NCBI RefSeq assembly: GCF_000971155.1
Contig: NZ_BBLX01000001.1
Span: 408,185 to 472,184, forward strand
Length of the DNA stretch: 64,000 bases
Reading direction: 5' to 3'
Origin: Demequina maris
Lineage (GTDB): Bacteria; Actinomycetota; Actinomycetes; Actinomycetales; Demequinaceae
The translations under genes and the position numbers were made by a program. The notes beneath the pieces are model-generated. The model was given only the letters and a program-made list of their open reading frames with translations. It made no database searches and was not told the DNA's origin. Positions 15,413 to 25,318 of this stretch are shown here, piece by piece (positions within the stretch are counted from its first letter, which is position 1; each line of letters starts with the position of its first letter).

Positions 15413-18145
15413 ATGAGGATGCTCAGCACCCGCCGCTCCCGCGTCGTGGCCGGCGCCGCCGCCGCCGCGACGCTCGTCGGAGGCGGCATCGCCGCCGCGC
15501 TGCTGCTGGGAGGCGAGGACGGCCCGCACGCGGTCCCGCCCGCGCGCGAGGCCCCCGCCGACGAGGTGCTCTACTTCCTCATGGCGGACCGGTTCGCGAA
15601 CGGCGACCCGTCCAACGACGACGGCGGCCTGGGCGCCGACCCCCTCGTGTCCGGCCTCGACACCACCGATGCGGGCTTCTACCAGGGCGGCGACCTCGCC
15701 GGAGTGGAGCAGCGCCTCGACTACCTCGCGGGGCTCGGGGTCACCGGCATCTGGGTGTCGCCGCCGTTCACCAACAAGCCGGTGCAGCTCGAGGACGCGT
15801 CGGCGGGCTACCACGGCTACTGGATCACCGACTTCACGAGCGTCGACCCGCACCTGGGCGGCACCGAGGCGCTCGAGAGCCTGGTCGAGGCCGCGCACGC
15901 GCGCGGCATCAAGGTCTTCCTCGACATCATCACCAACCACACCGCGGACGTCATCGGCTACGCGGAGGGCGACCGCATGCCGTACGTGAGCACCGACACC
16001 GCCCCCTACCTCGACGCCGACGGGACCGCGTTCGACGACCGTGCCGCCGCGGCGGCCGGCGACTTCCCCGCCGTCACCGCATCGTCCTTCCCCTACGCGC
16101 CGGTGCTCGCGGACGGCGAGGAGGACGCCAAGAGCCCCGCGTGGCTCAACGACGTGACGGCGTACCACAACCGCGGCAACACCACCTTCACGGGCGAGGA
16201 CTCGCAGTACGGCGACTTCTTCGGGCTCGACGACCTGTGGACCGAGAATCCGGTCGTGGTCGAGGGCATGACCGCGATCTACTCCGACTGGATCGACGCC
16301 GGCATCGACGGCTACCGGGTCGACACGGTGCGCCATGTCGACGACGGCTTCTGGGAGTCCTTCCTGCCGGGCGTCCTCGGCGCCGCACAGGACAAGGGGA
16401 CCGAGGACTTCTTCGTGTTCGGCGAGGTCTACGACGGCTCGCGCGCCGCCACGTCGCGCTACACCACCGAGGTGGGCTTCCAGGCGGTGCTCGACTTCCC
16501 GTTCCAGGGCGCCGCGCGCGCCTTCGCCTCCGGCAAGGGCGACGCCTCCGACCTCGCCGCCTTCTACGCGGCCGACGACTGGTACACCGACGCGGACTCG
16601 AGCGCCGCCCAGCTGCCCACCTTCCTGGGCAACCACGACATGGGCCGCTTCGGCGGGATGCTGCTCGAGGACAACCCCGGCGCCGCCGACGACGAGCTGC
16701 TCGCCCGCGACCTGCTCGCGCACTCGCTGCTGCTGCTCGGGCGCGGCAACCCCGTCGTCTACTACGGCGACGAGCAGGGCCTCACCGGGGACGGCGGCGA
16801 CAAGGCCGCGCGGCAGCCCCTGTTCGGCACGTCGATCCCGGAGTACGTGGACGATGCGCTGATCGGGTCCGACGCGACGCTCGCCGACCCGGCCTACGAC
16901 ACCGCGCAGCCGCTCTACGCCTGGATCGCGGAGCTGACGGCCGTCACCGACGCGACGCCGGCGCTGCGCTCGGGCGCGCAGGTGACGCGTCTCGCGGAGG
17001 AGGGCCGCGGCGTCTACGCGTTCTCGCGCATCGACCGCGACGAGCGCGTCGAGACCGTGGTCGCGCTCAACAGCGACGACGAGCCGCGCACCGTCGACAT
17101 CCCGACGTGGTCGCGCGGCACCCTCACGCTGCTCGCGGGCGACGGCGAGGCCACCGTCGAGACGGACGATGCGGGGGTCGCCACGGTGACCGTGCCCGCC
17201 TTCGGGACGGTCGTCTACCAGGCCGGATCCGGCATCGTCGAACGCGACGAGGCGGCGACGGTCACGCTCGAGGCGGGCTGGGACGGCGACGCGGGCGACG
17301 AGGTCGACCCCGGACGCCTGCCCGTGCGCGCGAGCGTCGACGGCGACGGCTACGCCGAGGTGTCCTTCTGGGCGCGCGCCGAGGGCGGCGCGTGGGAGCA
17401 CCTCGGCACGGACGACGCCGCGCCCTTCCAGGTGTACGACGTCGTCACGGACCTCGCGCCCGGCGCCACTGTCGAGTACCAGGCGGTGGTCTCCGACGGC
17501 ATCGGCCACGAGTCCGCCGGCGAGGCGATCACGGCGACCGTGCCGGAACCGACCGTCGCGATCGCGGACCCGCTCGCGGGCGGCACCCTCGGCGCCGAGG
17601 CCACCGTCGTGGCCGAGGTGTCGCCGGCGCGCGCCGACACGTCCGTGACGATCTCGCGACGCGTCGGCGGCGGCGAGTGGACCGAGGTCGGGACCGACGC
17701 CACCGCGCCCGCGTACGCCGTCACCGACGACCTGGCCGACGTCGAGGTCGGGGCCGAGGTGCAGTACAAGGCCGTGGCGACGCAGGGCGACGCGTCCGTC
17801 GAGTCCGTCATCGTCGCGGCCCGCGCGGGCGGAGCGAGGGGCGCCGGCCAGCCGTCCGTGCCCGGCAGCTTCAACGAGCTCGTGGGCTGCGCCGAGTGGT
17901 GGCAGCCCGACTGCGAGCAGATCGCGATGACGTTCGACGAATCCGCGTCCGCGTGGACGCTCACGGTCGAACTGCCCGCGGGCGCCCACGAGTTCAAGAT
18001 CGCGATCGACGGCGCATGGGACGAGAACTACGGCGCGGGCGGCGTGAGCGACGGCCCCAACATGGCGCTGGAGCTCGACGAGGACGCGACCGTGACCTTC
18101 GTCTACGACCCGCTCACGCACGAGGCGACGGCGGAGGTGTCCTAG
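15413..18145 (+). CDS. Secreted alpha-amylase (GH13) with C-terminal starch-enzyme accessory domains
   Basis: A 910-residue extracellular starch- or pullulan-degrading enzyme. The N-terminus (MRMLSTRRSRVVAG then a long Ala/Gly hydrophobic stretch) is a signal peptide or anchor. The four GH13 regions are visible: DIITNH near residue 170, GYRVDTVRHV near 300 (nucleophile Asp), FGEVYDG near 335 (acid Glu) and GNHDMGRF near 405. After the barrel come Ig-like segments (about 620-810) and a C-terminal X25-like module (SFNELVGCAEWW to the end) common in pullulanases. The ATG at 15413 follows GGAGGACGC. The stop overlaps the convergent methyltransferase stop by 2 bases. Confidence 0.92.
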   Translation: MRMLSTRRSRVVAGAAAAATLVGGGIAAALLLGGEDGPHAVPPAREAPADEVLYFLMADRFANGDPSNDDGGLGADPLVSGLDTTDAGFYQGGDLAGVEQRLDYLAGLGVTGIWVSPPFTNKPVQLEDASAGYHGYWITDFTSVDPHLGGTEALESLVEAAHARGIKVFLDIITNHTADVIGYAEGDRMPYVSTDTAPYLDADGTAFDDRAAAAAGDFPAVTASSFPYAPVLADGEEDAKSPAWLNDVTAYHNRGNTTFTGEDSQYGDFFGLDDLWTENPVVVEGMTAIYSDWIDAGIDGYRVDTVRHVDDGFWESFLPGVLGAAQDKGTEDFFVFGEVYDGSRAATSRYTTEVGFQAVLDFPFQGAARAFASGKGDASDLAAFYAADDWYTDADSSAAQLPTFLGNHDMGRFGGMLLEDNPGAADDELLARDLLAHSLLLLGRGNPVVYYGDEQGLTGDGGDKAARQPLFGTSIPEYVDDALIGSDATLADPAYDTAQPLYAWIAELTAVTDATPALRSGAQVTRLAEEGRGVYAFSRIDRDERVETVVALNSDDEPRTVDIPTWSRGTLTLLAGDGEATVETDDAGVATVTVPAFGTVVYQAGSGIVERDEAATVTLEAGWDGDAGDEVDPGRLPVRASVDGDGYAEVSFWARAEGGAWEHLGTDDAAPFQVYDVVTDLAPGATVEYQAVVSDGIGHESAGEAITATVPEPTVAIADPLAGGTLGAEATVVAEVSPARADTSVTISRRVGGGEWTEVGTDATAPAYAVTDDLADVEVGAEVQYKAVATQGDASVESVIVAARAGGARGAGQPSVPGSFNELVGCAEWWQPDCEQIAMTFDESASAWTLTVELPAGAHEFKIAIDGAWDENYGAGGVSDGPNMALELDEDATVTFVYDPLTHEATAEVS

Positions 18146-18942
18146 CGCGCGCGGAGCTCCCACATCGCGACCGCGGACGCCGCGGCCACGTTGAGCGAGT
18201 CCACTCCCCCGTGCATCGGGATCACCACGGCCTCGTCGACGTGCGCGAGCGCCTGGCGGGTCAACCCGTCGCCCTCGGTGCCCATCACCAGGGCGACCCG
18301 CTCGCCCGCCCGGGCGGCGAAGTCGTCGAGCGCCACCGCATCGTCCGTCAGCGCGAGCCCCGCCACCGAGAAGCCCAGGCCCCTCAGCTCGTCCAGCGCG
18401 CCCGGCCACGACTCCGCGCGCGTCCACGGCACCTGGAACACCGTGCCCATCGACACCTTGACGGAGCGCCGGTAGAGCGGGTCGGCGCACGTGGGCGAGA
18501 CGACGACCGCGTCCGCGCCGATGCCCGCCGCGGAGCGGAAGATCGCGCCCACGTTGGTGTGGTCGACGATGCCCTCGAGCACCACGATGCGCCGCGCGTC
18601 GCGCGCGAGGTCCGCGAGCGCGGGCAGCGCCGGCCTCTCCATCGACGCGAGCGCGCCACGATGCACCTGGTAGCCGGTGACGTCCTCGAGCAGCGCGGCC
18701 GGGGCGAGGTACACGGGCGTGCCCTCGTCGACGAGCGGCGCGACCGACTCGAGCCAGCGCTCGCTCACCAGCACGGAGCGGGGACGATGCGCGGCACGGA
18801 TCGCACGCTCGATCACCTTGGCGCCCTCGGCCATGTAGAGGCCCCGCTCGGGCTCGAGGACGCGCCGCAGCGCGACGTCGGTGAGGCCGCGGTAGTCGGC
18901 CAGGCGGGGGTCGGCGGGGTCGTCGATCGGGATGACGGGCAT
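18142..18942 (-). CDS. SpoU/TrmH-family RNA 2'-O-methyltransferase
   Basis: A 266-residue RNA ribose methyltransferase of the SPOUT class. An N-terminal RNA-binding substrate domain contains LYMAEGAKVIERAI. The SPOUT knot motifs follow: LEGIVDHTNVGAIFR (motif 1, with the conserved Asn and Arg), LVMGTEGDGL (motif 2) and IPMHGGVDSLNVAAASAV (motif 3). The target nucleotide is unknown, though rRNA is likely. I start it at 18942 (MPVIPIDD); in-frame ATGs at 18951 and 18954 are possible. It is monocistronic. Confidence 0.92.
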   Translation of the reverse strand: MPVIPIDDPADPRLADYRGLTDVALRRVLEPERGLYMAEGAKVIERAIRAAHRPRSVLVSERWLESVAPLVDEGTPVYLAPAALLEDVTGYQVHRGALASMERPALPALADLARDARRIVVLEGIVDHTNVGAIFRSAAGIGADAVVVSPTCADPLYRRSVKVSMGTVFQVPWTRAESWPGALDELRGLGFSVAGLALTDDAVALDDFAARAGERVALVMGTEGDGLTRQALAHVDEAVVIPMHGGVDSLNVAAASAVAMWELRAR

Positions 18943-19039
18943 GGGTGCCATCATCCCAGGATCCGGTGGCCGCGCGCCCGGCCCGGGCGTAGCCTGAAGG
19001 TGTCGACGACGACGTCGGTGTCGCTGGAGGGAAGCGGCC

Positions 19040-20062
19040 ATGAACGGGCTCGAGGCACGTATCGACCGGTGGGTCGAGGCGGGGCTCATCACCCCCGCCG
19101 TGGGGGACGACCTGCGCCGGTACGAGCACGAGCACCAGGACATCGCGCCACCTCCGACCGCACCCGACGCCGTCGCCCACGTCCCCGAGGCCGCCGCACC
19201 ACCCCCACCGCCATCACAGCCGCGTGCGCTCGCGCTCGTGGGCGAGGTGGTCGGCTACCTCGGGGCGGCGCTCGTGATCTCCGCCGTGTCGTTCCTGCTG
19301 GGCCGGACCTGGGCCGACCTGCCGACGGCCGGCCGGATCGCGATCGTCGCCGGCCTGCTCGCCGTCGTGGCGGTGGGCGGGACGCTCGCCGCACGCGTCG
19401 CGACGGACCCGGCGCAGCGCCTCGCGTCGGTCCTGCTGCTCGCCACCGTGGGCCTGACCGCATGGCTCGCGTGGGTGATCGCGGAGGCGGCGGGCGTCTC
19501 GGACGAGCCCATGGGGATCGCCGTGACCGCGCCCGCCCTCGTGGTGGCGGCGGCGATCTACGTCGTGCGCAGACGAGGCCTCGCTCAGCTGGCGACGCTC
19601 GCCGCGCTCGCGGGCCTCGCCTCGTCGATCGTGTCCGTGACGGTCGCGGACGACCTCGACATGGGCGCCGCGATCGGCGTCACGCTCGCGACCGTGGGCG
19701 CCGTGTGGGTCGTGGCGGGGGCGCTCGGCTGGCTGCGTCCGACGGCGGCGGCGCTCGTCGCAGGCGGCATGCTGACGGTGCTCGCCCTGCAGACGACGGC
19801 GTACGACGAGACGCGCACGCCGATGCTGATCACGGCCGTGGCGGTCGCGATCGCGATGATCGCCGTCGCGATCGCCGTGTCGCGGCTGGCCCTGCTCATC
19901 GTGCCCGGCGGGATCGGGCTCCTCGTGTCCACGCCGCAGCTCATCGACCACCTGGTCGGGGACGCGGTCGCGACCTGGGTGGGCGTGCTGCTCACCGGCG
20001 TCGCCCTCGTCGTGGCCGCGGTGTGGATGGTCCGCGAGCGCCGGCAGCTGCCCGGCGGATGA
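19040..20062 (+). CDS. DUF2157-like polytopic membrane protein
   Basis: A 340-residue protein with a cytosolic N-terminal helix-turn segment (LEARIDRWVEAGLITPAVGDDLRRYE) resembling the DUF2157 leader, a Pro-rich linker (PPPPPSQP) and about nine transmembrane helices rich in Ala, Val and Leu. No catalytic motif is visible and the function is unknown. TAGCCT near 19000 followed by GGAGGGAAGCGGCC before the ATG gives a normal leadered promoter. It is convergent with the SPFH gene across two GC hairpins. Confidence 0.7.
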   Translation: MNGLEARIDRWVEAGLITPAVGDDLRRYEHEHQDIAPPPTAPDAVAHVPEAAAPPPPPSQPRALALVGEVVGYLGAALVISAVSFLLGRTWADLPTAGRIAIVAGLLAVVAVGGTLAARVATDPAQRLASVLLLATVGLTAWLAWVIAEAAGVSDEPMGIAVTAPALVVAAAIYVVRRRGLAQLATLAALAGLASSIVSVTVADDLDMGAAIGVTLATVGAVWVVAGALGWLRPTAAALVAGGMLTVLALQTTAYDETRTPMLITAVAVAIAMIAVAIAVSRLALLIVPGGIGLLVSTPQLIDHLVGDAVATWVGVLLTGVALVVAAVWMVRERRQLPGG

Positions 20063-20065
20063 GCG

Positions 20066-20136
20066 CGTCCCCGGGGCGGCCCGTCACGCACCCCGGGGAC
20101 GGCGAGGGCCCCGAGGGATCGCTCCCCCGGGGCCCG
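20066..20136. terminator. Two GC-rich hairpins between convergent genes
   Basis: CGTCCCCGGGG (20066-20076) pairs perfectly with CCCCGGGGACG (20091-20101). A second stem of GGGCCCC and GGGGCCC follows (20107 to about 20136). They separate the stops of the DUF2157-like and SPFH genes. Neither hairpin has a T-run. Confidence 0.55.
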
Positions 20137-20147
20137 TCGCATCGTCC

Positions 20148-21224
20148 CTACTGGCCCTTCTCGGCGTCCGGGTCGAACGGCTTGCCCGACCGGGTGCCCG
20201 CCTGCTCCGCCTCGCCCGAGATGCCCTCGGCCTGACGACGGGCCTCCTCGAGCGCGGCGCGCGGGTCGGCGAGCGCCGACGTGATCCGCGAGCCGGCACG
20301 CTTCGCGCGCTCGGGATCGCGCTCGAGCGGCTCCGGCTCGGTGACGGCGCCGAAGCCCGCCGCGATCGCGTTGAGCGCGCCCGTGAACTCGGTGGGCACG
20401 AACCACATCTGGTTGTTGTTGCCCTTCGCGATCTCCGGGAGCATCTGCAGGTACTGGTACGACAACAGCTTGGAGTCCGCGTCGCCCTCGTGGATCGCGT
20501 CGAAGACCTGGAGGATCGCGCGCGCCTCACCCTCCGCCTCAAGGATGCGCGACTGCGCCGCGCCCTCGGCCCTCAGGATCGCGGACTGCTTCTCGCCCTC
20601 CGCCGTGAGGATCGCCGACTGCTTGACGCCCTCCGCCGTGAGGATCGCGGCGCGGCGGTCACGCTCGGCACGCATCTGCTTCTCCATCGAGTCCTTGATG
20701 GACAGCGGCGGCTCGATCGACTTGAGCTCCACGCGGTTGACGCGGATGCCCCACTTGCCGGTCGCGTCGTCGAGGACGCCGCGCAGCTGGCCGTTGATCT
20801 GGTCGCGGCTGGTGAGCGTCTGCTCGAGATCCATCGTGCCGACGATGTTGCGGAGCGTGGTCGTGGTCAGCTGCTCGACACCGGTGATGTAGTTGGCGAT
20901 CTCGTACACCGCCGACTTCGGGTCCGTCACCTGGAAGTAGATGACCGTGTCGATGTCCACCACGAGGTTGTCCGACGTGATGACGGACTGCGGCGGGAAC
21001 GAGTAGACCATCTCGCGCAGGTCGACCTTGGCCCGCACCTTGTCGATGAACGGCACCAGCAGGTGCAGGCCCGCGTCCATGGTGCTGTGATAGCGGCCGA
21101 GCCGCTCCACCAGGTACGCCTGCGTCTGCTGCACGACGATGATCGCGCGCGCGATCGCGGTGATGACGAAGATCGCGAGGACCGCGATCGCGATCCACAC
21201 GATGATCGTTCCGACGTTGTCCAT
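20148..21224 (-). CDS. SPFH/stomatin-family membrane protein (QmcA-like)
   Basis: A 358-residue protein with one N-terminal transmembrane helix (VWIAIAVLAIFVITAIARAI) and an SPFH domain (VERLGRYHSTMDAGLHLLVPF, VDIDTVIYFQVTDP), followed by a long coiled coil with repeated AILTAEGxKQSAI units and a charged tail. Such proteins form membrane-associated oligomers thought to organise membrane microdomains and proteolysis. It lies 1 base after the NfeD gene, the classic stomatin-NfeD operon. AAGGAGAGCTGAG supports the ATG at 21224. The end carries a GCATCGTCC copy (20139). Confidence 0.94.
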   Translation of the reverse strand: MDNVGTIIVWIAIAVLAIFVITAIARAIIVVQQTQAYLVERLGRYHSTMDAGLHLLVPFIDKVRAKVDLREMVYSFPPQSVITSDNLVVDIDTVIYFQVTDPKSAVYEIANYITGVEQLTTTTLRNIVGTMDLEQTLTSRDQINGQLRGVLDDATGKWGIRVNRVELKSIEPPLSIKDSMEKQMRAERDRRAAILTAEGVKQSAILTAEGEKQSAILRAEGAAQSRILEAEGEARAILQVFDAIHEGDADSKLLSYQYLQMLPEIAKGNNNQMWFVPTEFTGALNAIAAGFGAVTEPEPLERDPERAKRAGSRITSALADPRAALEEARRQAEGISGEAEQAGTRSGKPFDPDAEKGQ

Positions 21225-21225
21225 C

Positions 21226-21669
21226 TCAGCTCTCCTTCTCGGGCGCGACCACGGCGGTCGCGCCATCGATCCTGAGGACGCGAACCTCGGAACCCTCGGG
21301 GATGGCCGGCGCATCGTCCTCGGTGCGCGCGGTCCACACCTCCCCGTTGAGCTTGACGCGGCCCCGGGTCTCCGTGACCTCGTCGAGCGCCCGTGCGGGA
21401 CGGCCGACGAGCGCCGCGGTGTTGGTCTGCGGGGCGCCCTCGCCCTTGGCGCGCAACGAGCGCAGCAGGAACGGGCGCAGCAGCCCGATGAGCGCCGATG
21501 CGACGACCAGCGCGATGATCATGGCCAACCACCACGGCGCCCCCAGGAGCGCCGCCACGCCGCCGGCGAGAGCGCCGACCGCGAGCATCGCGAACAACAG
21601 GTCGAGCGTGAAGATCTCGACCGCTCCGAGAATCATCGCCGCGATGAACCACCACAGGAACTGTTCCAC
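21226..21669 (-). CDS. NfeD family protein
   Basis: A 147-residue short NfeD: three to four transmembrane helices (ILGAVEIFTLDLLFAMLAVG, PWWLAMIIALVVASALIGLL), then a soluble C-terminal OB fold (ALVGRPARALDEVTETRGRVKLNGEVW). It lacks the ClpP-like protease domain of long NfeD proteins. It partners the following SPFH protein in one operon; its own start is preceded by GAAGGAGGA. Confidence 0.93.
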   Translation of the reverse strand: MEQFLWWFIAAMILGAVEIFTLDLLFAMLAVGALAGGVAALLGAPWWLAMIIALVVASALIGLLRPFLLRSLRAKGEGAPQTNTAALVGRPARALDEVTETRGRVKLNGEVWTARTEDDAPAIPEGSEVRVLRIDGATAVVAPEKES

Positions 21670-21709
21670 AGCATCCTCCTTCTCAGGTGGACGCTAGCAG
21701 GGACGACGA

Positions 21710-21745
21710 GAGGCGCGCATCGTCCCCGCGGACGATGCGCGCCTC
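21710..21745 (-). terminator. Perfect 16-bp inverted repeat built from GGACGATGC motifs
   Basis: GAGGCGCGCATCGTCC (21710-21725) and GGACGATGCGCGCCTC (21730-21745) form a perfect stem with a CCGC loop between the end of the TauE gene and the start of nfeD. It probably ends transcription of the exporter gene. This is the second place where the recurring 9-mer occurs as an inverted pair. Confidence 0.7.
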
Positions 21746-21776
21746 CCGGAGGATGACCCGGCGGCAGGGCCCCTGG

Positions 21777-22682
21777 TCAGGCCGCGGCGGCCTCCGCGGG
21801 CGCGTCCGTACGGACCGCCTGGTCCGCGCGGTGGCCGCGCCAGGCGCGGGCGATCGCCCAGGCCCAGACGGCGACGATGAGGGCGTAGACGCCCCACGCG
21901 TAGGGGGCCACGGCGGACAGCGCGTCGGTGTGCAGCAGCGTGCGCGCGTTGGTCAGCAGGATCATGCCGCCGACCGCGGCGCCGAGCATGCGCGGCGGGA
22001 CGTGGCGCACGAGGTACGCGGCCAGCGGCGCGGCGATGAGGCCGCCGGCGAGGAGCGCGAGCACCCACCCGAAGTCGATGCCGGAGGTGCCCAGCCCGAC
22101 GAGGAAGCCGACCGACGCGGCGGCGGCGACGAGGAACTCGGAGGTGTCGATCGAGCCGATGACCTTGCGCGGCTCCATGCGACCCGAGGCGAGGAGCGTG
22201 GGCGTGCCGATGGGGCCCCAGCCGCCGCCGCCCGTCGCGTCGACGAAGCCCGCGACGAGGCCGAGCGGGCCGAGGAAGCGGGTGCGCAGCGGGCGTACCG
22301 CCTTGTCGGCGCTGACCTTGGTGCCCGTGAAGCGTGTGAGGACGTAGATGCCGAGGCCGAAGAGCAGCATCGCCATGATCGGGCCGGCGGCCTCGGTCGA
22401 GATCCTCGACAGGAACGTCGCGCCGGCGAAGGCGCCGATCGCGCCGGGGACGCCGACCCGCCACACGACCCGCCAGTCGACGTTGCCGAAGCGGGCGTGC
22501 GCGACGCCGGAGGCGAGCGTGGTGCCCACCTCGGCCAGGTGGACGGTGGCCGACGCGAGGGCCGGCGAGAGGCCCACGGCGAGCATGAGCGTGGACGACG
22601 TGACGCCGTAGGCCATGCCGAGGCTGCCGTCGACGAGCTGCGCTCCGAAGCCGACGATCGCCACCAGGACGAGAGTGCGCAT
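21777..22682 (-). CDS. TauE/SafE-family sulfite/anion exporter
   Basis: A 301-residue membrane protein with eight or so transmembrane helices and the two family repeats, including GFGAQLVDGSLGMAYGV near the start and GFVDATGGGGWGPIGTP in the middle. Family members export sulfite, sulfoacetate or related anions. The gene follows an Rrf2 regulator that has no cysteines (CymR-like), which fits sulfur-responsive control. The ATG at 22682 lies about 50 bases downstream of a TATGGT -10 box that overlaps the palindromes at 22747-22789. Confidence 0.9.
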   Translation of the reverse strand: MRTLVLVAIVGFGAQLVDGSLGMAYGVTSSTLMLAVGLSPALASATVHLAEVGTTLASGVAHARFGNVDWRVVWRVGVPGAIGAFAGATFLSRISTEAAGPIMAMLLFGLGIYVLTRFTGTKVSADKAVRPLRTRFLGPLGLVAGFVDATGGGGWGPIGTPTLLASGRMEPRKVIGSIDTSEFLVAAAASVGFLVGLGTSGIDFGWVLALLAGGLIAAPLAAYLVRHVPPRMLGAAVGGMILLTNARTLLHTDALSAVAPYAWGVYALIVAVWAWAIARAWRGHRADQAVRTDAPAEAAAA

Positions 22683-22737
22683 GAGGGTCTCCGCCCCGAG
22701 CCGGTCGCGGGCGCGGCCATGAGTCGAGGTGAGACAA

Positions 22738-22789
22738 ACCATACCCACCTAGTAGGTAGGAATCAATCCCTACTCGCCAAGTAGGTTGG
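22738..22789 (-). promoter_or_regulatory. Candidate Rrf2 operator and promoter of the exporter gene
   Basis: This short AT-richer stretch holds three overlapping dyads: ACCTAGTAGGT (22747-22757), TAGGAATCAATCCCTA (22757-22772) and CCAAGTAGGTTGG (22777-22789). TATGGT on the minus strand (22743-22738) is a plausible -10 box. The dyads cover the end of the Rrf2 gene and the exporter promoter, as expected for a repressor site. Confidence 0.55.
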
Positions 22790-23243
22790 TCTGCGCGTCC
22801 TCCCATGCCGCCTGGTCCTCGACCAGCTCCCGGATCTCCCCTGGCAGGTCGCCGGAGGCGAGGTCCGCCACGGTCACGCGCTCGAGCACCGCGCGGATGC
22901 TCGCACGCACCGCGACCCAGATGGTGAGGAGCTCGGACGCGGCGCCGTCGTACTCGAGGCCGGAGGGGCGCTCGCCGCGCACGAACACGAGCGGCCCGTC
23001 GACGGCGCGCACGACGTCCGCGAGCGTGATGTCGACGGCCTCGCGCGCGAGACGGTAGCCGCCGCCGATGCCGCGCTGGCCCACCACGAGGCCGTCGTCA
23101 CGCAGCGAGGTGAGGATGCCCTCGAGGAACTTGCGCGGGATGCCCTGGCTCGACGCGATCTCGCCCGTGGTGCGGGGCGCGTCGGCGCGCGCGAGCTCGG
23201 CGACGGCCCGGAGGGCGTAGTCGGCGCGGGCCGAGACCTTCAC
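22770..23243 (-). CDS. Rrf2-family transcriptional regulator, cysteine-free
   Basis: A 157-residue winged-helix regulator with the Rrf2 signature: VSARADYALRAVAELA, IASSQGIPRKFLEGIL (recognition helix) and GQRGIGGGYRLAREAVDITLADVVRAVDG. It has no cysteine at all, so it cannot bind an Fe-S cluster as IscR or NsrR do. This resembles the CymR subgroup controlling cysteine and sulfur metabolism, consistent with the exporter next door; the link is inferred. It starts at the GTG at 23243, 8 bases after the ABC ATPase gene. Confidence 0.9.
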   Translation of the reverse strand: MKVSARADYALRAVAELARADAPRTTGEIASSQGIPRKFLEGILTSLRDDGLVVGQRGIGGGYRLAREAVDITLADVVRAVDGPLVFVRGERPSGLEYDGAASELLTIWVAVRASIRAVLERVTVADLASGDLPGEIRELVEDQAAWEDAQTNLLGE

Positions 23244-23251
23244 GACGGCCC

Positions 23252-24034
<783 letters not shown>

Positions 24035-24045
24035 GGCAGGTGAGC

Positions 24046-25248
24046 CTATCCAAGAATCGTGCGGTAGACGCCCAGCGTCCTCTCGCCGATCGCGTCCCAC
24101 GAGAAGCTCTCCGCCGCGCGGCGGCGTCCGGCCTCGCCCATCGTGCGCGCGCGGGCCTCGTCGGAGACCATGTCGGTGAGCGCGGCGGCCAGGTCGGAGG
24201 CGAAGCCCTCGGGGTCGAGCGGCGTGCCCGTGCCGTCCTGCACCTGGTCGATCGCGACGAGCGTGCCGGTCTCCCCCGGCACCACGACCTCCGGGATGCC
24301 GCCGGTGGCGGTCGCGACGACGGGCAGGCCCACCGCCATGGCCTCGAGGTTGACGATGCCGAGCGGCTCGTACACGGACGGGCAGACGAAGGCGGTGCAC
24401 GCGTCGAGCACCGCGACCAGCTCGTCGCGCGGCAGCATCTTCTCGATCCATACGACGCCGTCGCGCTCCTGCTGGAGCTTCGCGACCGCGCCGGAGACCT
24501 CGGCCGCGATCTCCTTGGTGTCGGGCGCACCCGCGCACAGCACAACCTGGATGTCCTTCGGGAGGCGCTCGACGGCCTTGAGGAAGTACGGCAGGCCCTT
24601 CTGGCGGGTGATGCGGCCCACGAACACGATCGCGGGACGGGACGGGTCGATGCCGTGCTCCGCGACCACCGCGTCGGCCTTCGCGCGCGCCTCGTCGGTG
24701 GTCGGCGCCGCCCACGCGTCGACGTCGATGCCGTTGTGCACCACGAGCACCTTGCCGGGGTCGACGTCCGGGTAGCAGCGCAGCACGTCCTGGCGCATGC
24801 CCTCGGACACGGCGATGATCCCGTCGGCGGCCTCGTACGCGGTCTTCTCGATCCAGCTCGAGACGCGGTAGCCGCCGCCGAGCTGCTCGGCCTTCCACGG
24901 GCGCAGCGGCTCGAGCGAGTGCGCCGACAGCACATGCGGGATCCCGTGGAGCTTCGCGGCGAGGTGGCCGGCCATGTTCGCGTACCAGGTGTGCGAGTGG
25001 ACGAGGTCCGCGCCGCCGCAGTCCTTGGCCATCGGGAGGTTGTGCGCGAGCACGTCGAGGGACGCGTCGCCGACCCCGCCGCCGAGCGCATCGTAGCCGG
25101 TCACGCCCGGCTCGTCGCGCGGTCCGTCGAACGCGCGGACCCGCACATCGAGGTGCCGGCGCAGCACCGCGGCAAGCTCGGTGACGTGGACTCCGGCGCC
25201 TCCGTAGATGTGGGGCGGGTACTCACGGGTGAGGATGTCGACGCGCAT
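24046..25248 (-). CDS. glgA: Actinobacterial glycogen synthase (GT4 family)
   Basis: A 400-residue retaining glycosyltransferase of the actinobacterial glycogen synthase type, corresponding to mycobacterial GlgA/GlgM. The mycobacterial enzyme uses ADP-glucose and can make maltose-1-phosphate. It has the N-terminal [18 protein letters not shown] loop, [25 protein letters not shown], and the C-terminal nucleotide-sugar motif [16 protein letters not shown] with the conserved Glu pair. TAGCGT lies 7 bases before the ATG at 25248. It is divergent from glgC, which supplies ADP-glucose. Confidence 0.93.
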   Translation of the reverse strand: MRVDILTREYPPHIYGGAGVHVTELAAVLRRHLDVRVRAFDGPRDEPGVTGYDALGGGVGDASLDVLAHNLPMAKDCGGADLVHSHTWYANMAGHLAAKLHGIPHVLSAHSLEPLRPWKAEQLGGGYRVSSWIEKTAYEAADGIIAVSEGMRQDVLRCYPDVDPGKVLVVHNGIDVDAWAAPTTDEARAKADAVVAEHGIDPSRPAIVFVGRITRQKGLPYFLKAVERLPKDIQVVLCAGAPDTKEIAAEVSGAVAKLQQERDGVVWIEKMLPRDELVAVLDACTAFVCPSVYEPLGIVNLEAMAVGLPVVATATGGIPEVVVPGETGTLVAIDQVQDGTGTPLDPEGFASDLAAALTDMVSDEARARTMGEAGRRRAAESFSWDAIGERTLGVYRTILG

Positions 25249-25255
25249 GACCCCC

Positions 25256-25261
25256 ACGCTA
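25256..25261 (-). promoter_or_regulatory. -10 box of glgA (leaderless)
   Basis: TAGCGT on the minus strand is 7 bases upstream of the ATG at 25248. Confidence 0.5.
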
Positions 25262-25306
25262 GCGGCTCGCCCGGCGCATAGCCCGACCTTGCCCCGCTTT
25301 GCCCCC

Positions 25307-25312
25307 TATGCT
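25307..25312 (+). promoter_or_regulatory. -10 box of glgC (leaderless)
   Basis: TATGCT lies 6 bases upstream of the ATG at 25319; no ribosome binding site is present. Confidence 0.5.
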
Positions 25313-25318
25313 GGCTGT

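Noticed and set aside
15115..20235. Very long open frames on both strands over the amylase, methyltransferase and DUF2157-like genes (15115-20235 plus, 15269-19180 minus)
   Set aside because: Low-complexity Arg/Ala/Gly translations without domains; the recognised proteins in other frames explain the region.
22770..23243. Calling the Rrf2 regulator IscR
   Set aside because: IscR needs three cysteines for its cluster; this protein has none, and the suf operon already has SufR.
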